Both the position numbers and the translations under genes were made by a program. This document shows, in pieces, positions 53,443-61,925 of a stretch of 64,000 nucleotides of DNA. Each line of letters begins with the position of its first letter. Position 1 is the stretch's first letter. The stretch is from Petroclostridium sp. X23 (lineage in GTDB: Bacteria > Bacillota > Clostridia > SK-Y3). Where the stretch lies: contig NZ_CP124862.1 in NCBI RefSeq assembly GCF_030013905.1, forward strand, positions 1,553,051-1,617,050, written 5' to 3'. The notes below the pieces were generated by a model. It saw only the letters and a program-made list of their open reading frames with translations. It was not told the DNA's origin and made no database searches.

Positions 53443-54463
53443 TTTTGTTTCCTCCTAATTGTCTCATTACCTTTACAACATTCATAGATACCGGACATTT
53501 AGCAATACATCTGCCGCAGCCGACACAGCCAAACTCACCGTTATTGTTCGATGGAAAGTAGACAAGTTTGTGCATGAACCTCTGACGGAATCGCTCCAGT
53601 TGGCTGGTACGAGGATTGCCATGGGCCATTTTTGTAAAATCAGAGTACATGCAGCTGTCCCAGCAGCGAAAACGTTTAATACCATGACCGGTATCAAAGT
53701 CCTTGATGTCGTAGCACTGGCATGTTGGGCAGACAAATGTGCAAGTTCCGCAGGCAAGACAAGATTCAGACAATTTTCCCCACTCCGGTGAATTGAATAT
53801 TTCCATCATTTCATCACCTTTAAAATCATCAGTGGTTAAGTTCTTGAGTGGTAGTTTGTCTAAAACGGATTTCGTTTTAGCTTGCTGCTCTTTTACTTTT
53901 GTATCATCACATTCAGTTAATATATTTTTTAACTTATTAAGTAAAGCTGTTCCTTTTTCAGTTCTTGCATTCAGGAACAAGTCACCTTCTGCAATCCAGC
54001 ATGCTATATCGCCCTCTGGATCTGCAGCATCTATACCAAAAGTGTGACAAAAGCAGGTCTCTGATGGACTATTACAGGATACAGAGATAATGGTGCCATG
54101 CTCACGACGAGATTTGTAGTATGTATCTACAGGCTCTGACAGAAACACTTTATCCAATATTAAAAAGCTTCGGACATCACAAGCACGAACACCAAATAAA
54201 ACGAAATCTTCTGTTTCACTACGGCTATCAATAATCTCAATATTTTTTCCTTCTACTTTAAAATCCACTAGATTTTCTGTTTGTGGAAAGAAAAAATCCT
54301 TAGCACTGCGCATGGTGTTAAGCGCATTACTCATGGTCAGACCTTCATGCCATTTAATGAAATCAGCTTGACCCTTCTTGACATCGATCGGTAGATACAA
54401 TGCTTGTTCTTTTGAAATCCTATCAAAAAACTCATCTAATTGTGTAAGGGATAGTTTTTGCAT
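53435..54463 (-). CDS. 4Fe-4S dicluster protein (FlxB / AsrA / sulfhydrogenase beta-like)
   Basis: A 342-residue protein. The N-terminal ~230 residues resemble the AsrA/HydB-type domain (GVRACDVRSFLILDKVF, SCNSPSETCFCHTFG), and the C-terminus has two 4Fe-4S clusters, CLACGTCTFVCPTC and CVGCGRCIAKCPVSM. Start chosen at ATG 54463, after a GGGGGAT ribosome binding site and four bases past the previous stop; the open frame runs further but over the neighbouring gene. It links the NADH oxidoreductase to the rest of the complex. Confidence 0.85.
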   Translation of the reverse strand: MQKLSLTQLDEFFDRISKEQALYLPIDVKKGQADFIKWHEGLTMSNALNTMRSAKDFFFPQTENLVDFKVEGKNIEIIDSRSETEDFVLFGVRACDVRSFLILDKVFLSEPVDTYYKSRREHGTIISVSCNSPSETCFCHTFGIDAADPEGDIACWIAEGDLFLNARTEKGTALLNKLKNILTECDDTKVKEQQAKTKSVLDKLPLKNLTTDDFKGDEMMEIFNSPEWGKLSESCLACGTCTFVCPTCQCYDIKDFDTGHGIKRFRCWDSCMYSDFTKMAHGNPRTSQLERFRQRFMHKLVYFPSNNNGEFGCVGCGRCIAKCPVSMNVVKVMRQLGGNKNE

Positions 54464-54467
54464 AGGT

Positions 54468-55436
54468 TTATATCCCCCTTTCATGAACAATGCAGGGTTC
54501 TGCATCCTCTGTAGAATAATCGGCAAGCGGCGAAGGAACTTCGATATCCTCTCCTGCTTGATAGGTACCATATAGTTCGTTAATATCCTTAATGATTTTC
54601 CGATTGATTAAGTGAAGCGGGACATGCTGCGGACAGACTCTGGAACATTCTCCACAGTCTGTGCAGCGGCCTGCTACATGGAATGCACGAATTATATGAA
54701 ACATATTCTCTTCAAATGAATCAGCAGCAGCTTTGTTGGCAACTCCTGAAGCGTCATTATCAAATACACATTTTTCACATGAACATGCCGGACATACATT
54801 ACGGCATGCATTGCAGCGAATACAGCGTAAAAGCTCATTCTGCCAGAAGTGAAAACGTTCATCTGCTGACATGGCTTCCAGATTTCTCACTTCATCGAAA
54901 CGGTTGGAGTTTAAAACTTCTCCCTCTTCACCTATAAGTTCATCAAACACAACATGCTTTTTGCTTTTACAGGATAAGCAGCGCTCAGCAAGTATATCCT
55001 GTGTTTTAATGGTGTTAGAACCATTAAGGGTTGAAACTGTAAGGGTTTCACCATTCGATGTAATATCTATGATCCCGCTGTCACAAGAAAGCTTGAGTTT
55101 TTCAACATCTGCTTTACCATCACATGGAATCCCCATAACATACACATTTTCACGAATCATACGATGTTCCTTCATCAGCTGATTGAAACTGTAAGTATCA
55201 CAAGGCTTTAAAAATACAAGGATTTTGCCTTCTTTTCGGCTTTCTTTTATTAGATACTTCGACAGGTTGTAACTGCAAAATTCATTATAAACAAACCCGG
55301 CTTTCAGTTCTTCTTCTGTATGAAATACAGCTGGTGTAATGTCATAAACAAAATCACCGGTTTTCCATCCCAGCACACGATTTACCGACCCGTTCTGTAA
55401 CAGGTCAACTGCACGAGCAATCATTTGGTCTTGCAT
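54468..55436 (-). CDS. Second 4Fe-4S protein of the same family (FlxC-like)
   Basis: A 322-residue protein related to the previous one: an N-terminal FrhB/AsrA-like domain (VFLKPCDTYSFNQLMKEHR, MGIPCDG, CLSCKSKKH) and two C-terminal 4Fe-4S motifs (RCIRCNACRNVCPACSCEKC and RCTDCGECSRVCPQHVP). Having two such paralogues side by side is the FlxB-FlxC pattern. Its start overlaps the MvhD-like gene by 16 bases. Confidence 0.83.
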   Translation of the reverse strand: MQDQMIARAVDLLQNGSVNRVLGWKTGDFVYDITPAVFHTEEELKAGFVYNEFCSYNLSKYLIKESRKEGKILVFLKPCDTYSFNQLMKEHRMIRENVYVMGIPCDGKADVEKLKLSCDSGIIDITSNGETLTVSTLNGSNTIKTQDILAERCLSCKSKKHVVFDELIGEEGEVLNSNRFDEVRNLEAMSADERFHFWQNELLRCIRCNACRNVCPACSCEKCVFDNDASGVANKAAADSFEENMFHIIRAFHVAGRCTDCGECSRVCPQHVPLHLINRKIIKDINELYGTYQAGEDIEVPSPLADYSTEDAEPCIVHERGI

Positions 55437-55858
55437 CTTAGATCCTCCAATCTCTTGTTCTCACCAAGGTCTCTTATCGTTTCAACAAAATCATTCATGA
55501 CTTGTGCAAATTTTGCGCCTTCTGCAGCTGAGACCCATTCCACACGCGTTCTTACGCTTTCAACACCCAGATAATCCAGAATAGAAAACATCATTGTCAT
55601 TCTTCTTCTTGCATAATAGTTGCCGGAGGTGTAATGACAGTCACCCGGATGGCAGCCACACACAATTACACCATCAGCACCACGCTGAAACGCACGGAGA
55701 ATAAACATTGGATTTACACGGCCTGAACAAGGTACACGGATAATCTTTACCTCAGCGGGATAGTTAAGGCGGTTTGTTCCGGCAAGATCTGCTCCGGCAT
55801 AGGAACACCAGTTACAGCAGAATGCCACAATCTTGGGTCTGAATTCATTTATTTGCAT
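55421..55858 (-). CDS. MvhD / FlxD-like iron-sulfur protein
   Basis: A 145-residue protein of the MvhD (hydrogenase iron-sulfur subunit delta) family. Cys residues at 14/15, 18, 44, 67, 69 and 74 (FCCNWCSYAGAD, VPCSGRV, VCGCHPGDCHY) would bind a 2Fe-2S cluster. MvhD docks on HdrA and passes electrons to its bifurcating flavin. The stop of hdrA lies inside this gene's start (10-base overlap). It ends with a charged tail (DLGENKRLEDLRCKTK). Confidence 0.88.
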   Translation of the reverse strand: MQINEFRPKIVAFCCNWCSYAGADLAGTNRLNYPAEVKIIRVPCSGRVNPMFILRAFQRGADGVIVCGCHPGDCHYTSGNYYARRRMTMMFSILDYLGVESVRTRVEWVSAAEGAKFAQVMNDFVETIRDLGENKRLEDLRCKTK

Positions 55859-57840
55859 ATCGCATCAACCTCCGCCATGATTTGTCTATTGGAAAAACCT
55901 TTAAGATCCATTGCACCCGACGTACAGGTTACCGTACAAGCACCACACCCCTGACAAATAGCTTCGTTAACAGAAGCAACTCGTCGAATGGCAATCGTTC
56001 TGTCAGGCATCTTAAATTCTTTATTCATATAAGTGATTGCTCCGTATGGACAAATCTTTTCACAAGAAGAACAACCGTTACATAGATTCTCGTCTGAATG
56101 TGCCACACAAGGATTACAGGTCAGTTTATCTTTTACCAGAAGGCCTATCACCTTTGCAGCGGCAGCACTGGCTTGTGAAACAGTTTCCGGAATATCCTTC
56201 GGACCTTGACAGACACCTGATAAAAACACACCGGCTGTCGGACTTTCAACAGGTTTTAGCTTTGGATGAGCTTCTGTGAAAAAATCATTGGTATCCATAC
56301 TTGCAGTCAGCATAGTAGCCAAGGATCTTGCACTCATATCCGGTTCAATAGCAGTTGCCAATACAACCATATCGGCTTTTATATTAAGCTGTTTATCAGC
56401 AATCAGATCGGAAGCCTGCACCAATAGATTTTCGCCTTGAGGAGCCACTTTTCCAACCATACCTTTGATATAGTGAACGCCATATTCTTCTACAGCTCTA
56501 CGATAAAATTCATCAAAGCTTTTACCGGGTGTACGTACATCAATATAAAAAACGTATACATCTGTATCGGGATATTTCTCACGCGTGAGCATCGCGTGTT
56601 TTGCGGTGTACATACAGCAAATCTTGGAGCAGTATTCCTTACCGCAGCCTGATATATCACGAGAACCAACACACTGAACAAATACAATGGTATGAGGATG
56701 CCTGCCGTCAGATGGGCGAAGCAGCTTGCCGGATGTTGGACCGGCTGCATTGGTGATACGTTCAAACTCCAGTGATGTTATAACATCCGGACTTTGTGAA
56801 TAGGCGTATTCATCAAAGTTATCTAACTTAATGGGATTAAAACCTGTAGCTACTACAATAGCACCATAACTATTTTCAATATATTCATCCTTTTGAGTAT
56901 AGTCAATGGCATTTGCAGTACATACTTTTGAACAAACACCACACTTACCGTTTTTCAGCATGGTACAATAATCCGGGTCAATGGTGGCCACCTTTGGTAC
57001 TGCCTGTGCAAACGGAATATAAATAGCGCTGCGATGATTCATGGACAGATTGAAGGTATCAGGCACTTTCTTCTGTGGACATTTTTCAGTACAGATCCCG
57101 CATCCGGTGCAGATATCTTCTTTTACATATCGTGCCTTTTTCTTGATGGTCACGTTAAAATTTCCTACAAATCCCTTTACACTGGATACCTCACTGTAGG
57201 AATAAATATTGATTTTCTCATGTTGCGCTACATCCACCATTTTGGGTGTTAGAATACATGCAGCACAGTCCAGCGTGGGGAATGTTTTATCAAGCTGTGA
57301 CATCTTGCCTCCGATTGTAGGCGATTTTTCTACAATGTCAACCTCAAATCCTGCTTCGGCAATATCAAGAGCAGTTTGAATCCCAGCAATACCACCACCA
57401 ATGACAAGAGCTCGTTTTATAACCGGACTTTGTCCGGCAACCAGAGGAGTATTTAAATTTACCTTTGCTACTGCAGCTTTACCAAGAATGATTGCCTTTT
57501 CGGTAGCTGTCTCCATATCTTTATGAATCCATGAACACTGTTCGCGAATGTTTGCAATTTCTACCATATACGGATTCATTCCTGCACTTTGGGCAGCTTT
57601 ACGAAAAGTTGCTTCATGCATACGAGGAGAGCAGGCGCAAACGACAACGCCTGTTAAATTATGTTCTGAAATTGCGTCTTTTATGATGTTTTGTCCAGCT
57701 TCAGAACACATATATTGATAGTCGGTAGAGAAAACAACACCCGGCTCATTCTTCAAAGCTTCAGCAACAGCATGAACATCTACTGTACCGGCAATATTGC
57801 TTCCACACCAACAAACAAATACACCAATCTTTTGCATCAT
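55849..57840 (-). CDS. hdrA: Heterodisulfide reductase subunit A, FAD- and Fe-S-containing bifurcation subunit
   Basis: A 663-residue HdrA of classical length. The N-terminal domain (VFVCWCGSNIAGTVDV, CACSPRMHEATFRKA) is followed by FAD-binding KRALVIGGGIAGIQTALDIA (148-153), the LDCAACILTPKMVDVAQH segment, an inserted ferredoxin part with CTGCGICTEKCP (244-254) and CGVCSKVC (300-307), and C-terminal clusters CNGCSSCEKICP and CQGCGACTVTC. In methanogen HdrABC-MvhAGD and FlxABCD-HdrABC, this flavin splits an electron pair between a low-potential acceptor (ferredoxin) and a high-potential one. Here no hydrogenase is present; the Flx-like NADH module takes that role. Confidence 0.92.
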   Translation of the reverse strand: MMQKIGVFVCWCGSNIAGTVDVHAVAEALKNEPGVVFSTDYQYMCSEAGQNIIKDAISEHNLTGVVVCACSPRMHEATFRKAAQSAGMNPYMVEIANIREQCSWIHKDMETATEKAIILGKAAVAKVNLNTPLVAGQSPVIKRALVIGGGIAGIQTALDIAEAGFEVDIVEKSPTIGGKMSQLDKTFPTLDCAACILTPKMVDVAQHEKINIYSYSEVSSVKGFVGNFNVTIKKKARYVKEDICTGCGICTEKCPQKKVPDTFNLSMNHRSAIYIPFAQAVPKVATIDPDYCTMLKNGKCGVCSKVCTANAIDYTQKDEYIENSYGAIVVATGFNPIKLDNFDEYAYSQSPDVITSLEFERITNAAGPTSGKLLRPSDGRHPHTIVFVQCVGSRDISGCGKEYCSKICCMYTAKHAMLTREKYPDTDVYVFYIDVRTPGKSFDEFYRRAVEEYGVHYIKGMVGKVAPQGENLLVQASDLIADKQLNIKADMVVLATAIEPDMSARSLATMLTASMDTNDFFTEAHPKLKPVESPTAGVFLSGVCQGPKDIPETVSQASAAAAKVIGLLVKDKLTCNPCVAHSDENLCNGCSSCEKICPYGAITYMNKEFKMPDRTIAIRRVASVNEAICQGCGACTVTCTSGAMDLKGFSNRQIMAEVDAICK

Positions 57841-57852
57841 GTTTATCCTTTC

Positions 57853-58245
57853 TTATTTGCTATATTTACGGAATGCACTGACAATGGCCTGTTGCGGCAT
57901 ATCTTCGTCAATCATCCCGGGTATTTGATCAGCCTTCAAGTGATTTTCACCCTGATTGCGAATCACCATAAGGCGGATTGCTTCCACTAGTTTTACAGGT
58001 TCTACCCCTCGCGGACAACGCTCCACACAGGCAAAACACGACAGGCATTTATAGATGGATTTGGATTTCATCAGGGTTGCAATATCGCCTTTTTCCGCCA
58101 TGTACACAAACTGGTGCGGACGATATTCCATCTTATCATAGGATGGGCAAGTCCCGGAGCATTTGCCGCAAAGCATACATTTAAGCGGATTCACACCACT
58201 TATGCGGAAAATTTGTTCTTTCATTTGATCTTTATTCATTACCAT
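57853..58245 (-). CDS. hdrC: Heterodisulfide reductase subunit C
   Basis: A 130-residue dicluster protein with CMLCGKCSGTCPSYDKMEYRPHQ and CLSCFACVERCPRGVEP, each a 4Fe-4S site, the standard HdrC layout. It starts within the end of hdrB (14-base overlap) and would connect HdrA with HdrB or, in this operon, with the FrdAB module. Confidence 0.9.
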   Translation of the reverse strand: MVMNKDQMKEQIFRISGVNPLKCMLCGKCSGTCPSYDKMEYRPHQFVYMAEKGDIATLMKSKSIYKCLSCFACVERCPRGVEPVKLVEAIRLMVIRNQGENHLKADQIPGMIDEDMPQQAIVSAFRKYSK

Positions 58246-59038
58246 TAGAAGTACTCTCCTTTACGCCAAGAGCCTCGGCTAAAAGCTCTGTAAAATAAAT
58301 AACCGGCAAATCATGGTCGGTGCCATTTTTATTTAAATTATAAAGGCAGAGAGGACAAGCCGTAATCATCAGTTCTGCACCATGTGATTCAGCACTTTCG
58401 AGTACCTTGTTACTCTTATTGATTGCCAAGGCTTTGTCCTCCAAAGTGACATAACCACCACAACATTCATTACGAAATGGATATACAACCGGAGTTCCTC
58501 CGATAGCACGAATCAGATCCTCCATGATGGTAGGATTTTCAGGATTATCCATCTTCATGACCTTACTTGGGCGAAGAAGCAAACAACCATAATATGCAGC
58601 AATTCTTTTACCGTTTAAAGGATTAACAACCTTTTCCTTTAGCTTATCAAAGCCGATTGAATTCCTTAGCATTTCCAAATAGTGAATGACCCTGGTTTCT
58701 CCACGATAGGGAACATCCGGCTGGATGTAATTGTTTACTTTCATAGCTATATCTTGATCGGTTCTCATATCATTATTGACCTGCTTGATAACATTGTGGC
58801 AGGCAGAACATACCGTAACCAAATCCTGTCCTAAGCATTTTGCTGAAGCCAATGCACGCACAGAAGATAATTTTGTCGCTATTTCATCCTTTGCCATTGG
58901 ATATGTTCCACCACAGCACTGCCAATCTGGAATTTCTTCCAAAGTAATTCCAAGTGCCGCTGCACAGCGATGTGCATATTTATCTAAATCCTTTGCTTTT
59001 GTTTTCAGCGTACAGCCGGGATAGTAACTAAAAATCAT
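58232..59038 (-). CDS. hdrB: Heterodisulfide reductase subunit B (two CCG domains)
   Basis: 268 residues. Two cysteine-rich CCG domains are complete: C9, C41-C42, C77, C80 (PGCT, WQCCGG, CSACHN) and C152, C192-C193, C228, C231 (YYGC, NECCGG, CPLC). In Hdr these bind two non-cubane 4Fe-4S clusters that reduce a disulfide. No heterodisulfide or DsrC is evident here; the clusters may instead relay electrons to FrdB, since methanogen TfrB carries such a domain fused. Confidence 0.91.
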   Translation of the reverse strand: MIFSYYPGCTLKTKAKDLDKYAHRCAAALGITLEEIPDWQCCGGTYPMAKDEIATKLSSVRALASAKCLGQDLVTVCSACHNVIKQVNNDMRTDQDIAMKVNNYIQPDVPYRGETRVIHYLEMLRNSIGFDKLKEKVVNPLNGKRIAAYYGCLLLRPSKVMKMDNPENPTIMEDLIRAIGGTPVVYPFRNECCGGYVTLEDKALAINKSNKVLESAESHGAELMITACPLCLYNLNKNGTDHDLPVIYFTELLAEALGVKESTSNGNE

Positions 59039-59084
59039 ATTACATTTCCTTTCATGTTAAATGTTAAATGTTACATATCATAAA

Positions 59085-60467
59085 TCAAACCATCTCTTCA
59101 GGATGAAAAACTTCGTCAAACTTTTCAGCGGTTAAGAATCCCAATTCTACACAGGCTTCTTTGAGTGAAATATTTTCTTTGTAAGCTTTCTTAGCTGTTT
59201 TAGCCGCATTTTCATATCCAATATAGGGATTAAGTGCAGTGACCAGCATTAAGGAATTATGCAGGTTGTGATGCATTTTTTCTTTGTTTGCCTCGATACC
59301 GACTGCGCAGTTATCGTTAAAGGAGACAATGGCATCTGCAAGAAGTCGTGCAGACTGTAAAAAATTATAAATACAGACCGGCATAAATACATTTAATTGA
59401 AAGTTGCCTTGAGATGCAGCCAACCCAACCGCAACATCATTGCCCATTACCTGTACAGCAACCATGGTAACTGCTTCGCATTGTGTCGGGTTTACCTTCC
59501 CTGGCATGATTGAGGAACCTGGCTCATTTTCCGGAATGTAGATTTCACCAAGCCCGTCACGAGGGCCGCTGGCAAGCCAGCGTATATCATTTGCAATTTT
59601 CATCATGTCAGCAGCCAGAGCTTTTAATGCACCATGTGCAAATACCAATTCATCTTTGGAAGTGAGGGCATGAAATTTATTATCTGCTGTGACGAATTTC
59701 TTTTTGGTAATTTCAGAGACCGCTTCCGCTACCTTTACATCAAAGCCCTCAGGAGCATTCAGTCCAGTTCCCACAGCAGTTCCGCCAAGAGCCAGCTCTT
59801 TTAATTGTTCAATAGCAACCAATAGTAATTTTTTGTCTTTTTCAAGACTGCTTCTCCATCCGCTGATTTCCTGAGAAAACTTAATGGGTGTTGCATCCTG
59901 CAAATGAGTACGGCCACTCTTTACAATTCCTTCATTTTCTTTTTCCAGACGTTTAAAGGTTTCAATCAACATATCAATTGCAGGAAACAGTTTGTCTTCA
60001 ATGAGCAAAACCGCAGAAATATGCATGGCTGTTGGAAATGTATCATTGGAAGACTGGCTCATATTGATATCATCATTAGGATGCAGGAGGTTTTTGCCTG
60101 CAATCTTATTGCCGTAATTTGCTATAACCTCATTTGCATTCATATTGGACTGTGTTCCGCTCCCTGTCTGCCAAACCACAAGAGGAAAATTATCGTTCAG
60201 ATTACCGTTGATCACTTCATCGCAAGCTTTAGAGATTGCGTCCAGCTTTTCAGTTGTCATTTTTTCAGGTCTTAAAGCATGATTTGCAATGGCTGCAGCT
60301 TTTTTTAATATACCGAAAGCATGTATGATCTCATACGGCATTGTTTCTATACCAACACCAATCTTAAAGTTTTCACGGCTGCGCTCTGTTTGAGCAGCCC
60401 AGTATTTGTCCGCGGGTACTTTAACCTCGCCCATGGAGTCATGTTCAATACGATATTCCATATTCAT
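59085..60467 (-). CDS. fumC: Fumarate hydratase class II
   Basis: A 460-residue class II fumarase interconverting malate and fumarate. The signature [19 protein letters not shown] (with catalytic Ser region), [16 protein letters not shown] and [17 protein letters not shown] are all typical. It needs no iron-sulfur cluster. It sits between the malate/lactate dehydrogenase and the Hdr genes, so its natural job is probably to supply fumarate to the reductase. An ATG at 60461 is an alternative start. Confidence 0.93.
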   Translation of the reverse strand: MNMEYRIEHDSMGEVKVPADKYWAAQTERSRENFKIGVGIETMPYEIIHAFGILKKAAAIANHALRPEKMTTEKLDAISKACDEVINGNLNDNFPLVVWQTGSGTQSNMNANEVIANYGNKIAGKNLLHPNDDINMSQSSNDTFPTAMHISAVLLIEDKLFPAIDMLIETFKRLEKENEGIVKSGRTHLQDATPIKFSQEISGWRSSLEKDKKLLLVAIEQLKELALGGTAVGTGLNAPEGFDVKVAEAVSEITKKKFVTADNKFHALTSKDELVFAHGALKALAADMMKIANDIRWLASGPRDGLGEIYIPENEPGSSIMPGKVNPTQCEAVTMVAVQVMGNDVAVGLAASQGNFQLNVFMPVCIYNFLQSARLLADAIVSFNDNCAVGIEANKEKMHHNLHNSLMLVTALNPYIGYENAAKTAKKAYKENISLKEACVELGFLTAEKFDEVFHPEEMV

Positions 60468-60543
60468 TACCTCATTTCTATTTAGAGTTTGATACTAAAA
60501 GCATGTATGTTTAAACATCTCATTGCAATGTTTAAATCATCCC

Positions 60544-61488
60544 TTAAATATCCAAATTTTTGATAACTTCTTTTAGTTGATTTGCACTCTTTTGTAATAA
60601 AATAACTTCCTTTTCGTTTAAGGGTGAAAGAATTTTATTGCACACCCCATCACGGCCAACCACATTCAAAATGCTAAGGCAAACATCCTCGATCCCATAT
60701 TCACCATGCATCATGGTAGAAACGGTAAGTGCTGTTCTTGAGTTGTTGAACAGACATTCTAGAATGTGACAAACCGAAATAGAAACAGCATAGTAAGTTG
60801 CACCTTTGCGTTCAATAACTCTTCCGCCTGATTTGCGCATATAGGTTTCAATTTCCTCATAATTTAATGGAGGATACAATCCCTGTGGATTTGAAATGGT
60901 ATTTTGATAATCTTGTATGGCTATATTTGAAATACTGGCAAGTGACCAGGGTACAAATGAAGTGTCACCATGCTCACCAAACACATCAGCATGTACGTCC
61001 TGCTGGTTGATGCTGTAATACTCTGCAATTCTTGCACGAAGTCTTGCTGTGTCAAGGATTGTTCCCGAACCGATAATTCTGTTTTCCGGCAGGCCTGAAA
61101 CCTTATGAAACACATATGTAAGAATATCAACCGGATTACTGACAATGATATATACTGCTTCAGGTGCATACTTTGTAATTTGGGGAATAATACTTTTTGT
61201 AATATTTACATTGGTTTGAGCCAGATCCAATCGAGATTGCCCGGGTTTACGAGGAACACCGGATGTTATAATGACTACATCTGAATCTTTAGCATTATGA
61301 TATCTTCCTGCATAAATAGAAACAGGGTTGCAATATGGTGTACCTTGACGAATATCCAAAGCCTCACCAAGAGCCTTCTTTTCATTTACATCAATCATTA
61401 CAATTTCAGAAGCCATCCCTCTTACTGCTATAGTATAGGCGATGGTAGAACCAACATCCCCAGCTCCAATAATAGTTACTTTTTTCAT
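60544..61488 (-). CDS. LDH/MDH-family dehydrogenase, malate dehydrogenase likely
   Basis: A 314-residue NAD-dependent 2-hydroxyacid dehydrogenase with GAGDVGSTIAY at the NAD site and GEHGDTSFV with catalytic His173. The specificity residue (position 102 of lactate dehydrogenases, normally Gln) is Arg80 in SGVPRKPGQSR, as in malate dehydrogenases. However, the position-246 residue is Thr231 in KGATYYAV, as in lactate dehydrogenases (malate enzymes have KGSAYYAP). Operon mates (fumarase, fumarate reductase) favour malate. It is the first gene of the operon, behind a long regulatory region. Confidence 0.85.
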   Translation of the reverse strand: MKKVTIIGAGDVGSTIAYTIAVRGMASEIVMIDVNEKKALGEALDIRQGTPYCNPVSIYAGRYHNAKDSDVVIITSGVPRKPGQSRLDLAQTNVNITKSIIPQITKYAPEAVYIIVSNPVDILTYVFHKVSGLPENRIIGSGTILDTARLRARIAEYYSINQQDVHADVFGEHGDTSFVPWSLASISNIAIQDYQNTISNPQGLYPPLNYEEIETYMRKSGGRVIERKGATYYAVSISVCHILECLFNNSRTALTVSTMMHGEYGIEDVCLSILNVVGRDGVCNKILSPLNEKEVILLQKSANQLKEVIKNLDI

Positions 61489-61569
61489 TTTAGACTCTGC
61501 CTTTCTTTTTAAACTTTGTTTTCTTATTTAATATTACATAAAATTAGTAAAAAAGAGAAATATAAATAC

Positions 61570-61599
61570 AGAATATCGATATTCTATTATCGATATCAA
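61570..61599. promoter_or_regulatory. Candidate promoter overlapped by a double ATCGAT site
   Basis: On the minus strand TTGATA (61594-61599) and TATTCT (61570-61575) are 18 bases apart, a plausible sigma-A promoter about 80 bases before the dehydrogenase start. ATCGAT palindromes at 61575-61580 and 61589-61594 lie within it, 14 bases apart. Nearby, AAGAGAAC (61598-61605) and GTTCTCTT (61634-61641) form a hairpin. Confidence 0.5.
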
Positions 61600-61816
61600 G
61601 AGAACGATTAAGTTTGGATTTCTTAATTTATAAGTTCTCTTTTAAGATTGTTAAAAAATAGACAAACTTAAAGCCACTTAGGCTAATATATTATATTTCT
61701 ATAGATTATGTATGAATACTAAACCGCTGTTGTTCACACGATCTATTATTGATTCACTTAACTTTAGCAATATCAATTTCACTGCAATATAATCCAGTTA
61801 ATTGGGAACGATCTAT

Positions 61817-61834
61817 TTGTTAATTTTATCACAA
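61817..61834. promoter_or_regulatory. Rex operator candidate
   Basis: TTGTTAATTTTATCACAA fits the 18-base Rex consensus (TTGTGA/TTGTTA, six bases, TCACAA/TAACAA) with both outer TTGT/ACAA ends intact. It is about 330 bases upstream of the first gene of the operon that contains rex. Confidence 0.7.
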
Positions 61835-61854
61835 ATTCATTGTTGTGTACTATT

Positions 61855-61898
61855 CAATTATGGTATATCGATATATGATTATCGATATGCCATAATTG
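61855..61898. promoter_or_regulatory. Second double ATCGAT site inside a long dyad
   Basis: CAATTATGGTATATCGATAT is inverted at 61879-61898 with 18 of 20 matches. ATCGAT occurs at 61867-61872 and 61881-61886, the same 14-base spacing as at 61575/61589. Placement just downstream of the LysR gene and far upstream of the redox operon fits a LysR-type activator site. The remainder of 61489-61925 is AT-rich without genes. Confidence 0.6.
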
Positions 61899-61925
61899 GC
61901 TAATACTATGAGTTTATTCAATATT

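Noticed and set aside
60544..61488. Plain L-lactate dehydrogenase assignment
   Set aside because: The specificity residue is Arg, not Gln, and neighbours are fumarase and fumarate reductase; kept as an alternative only.
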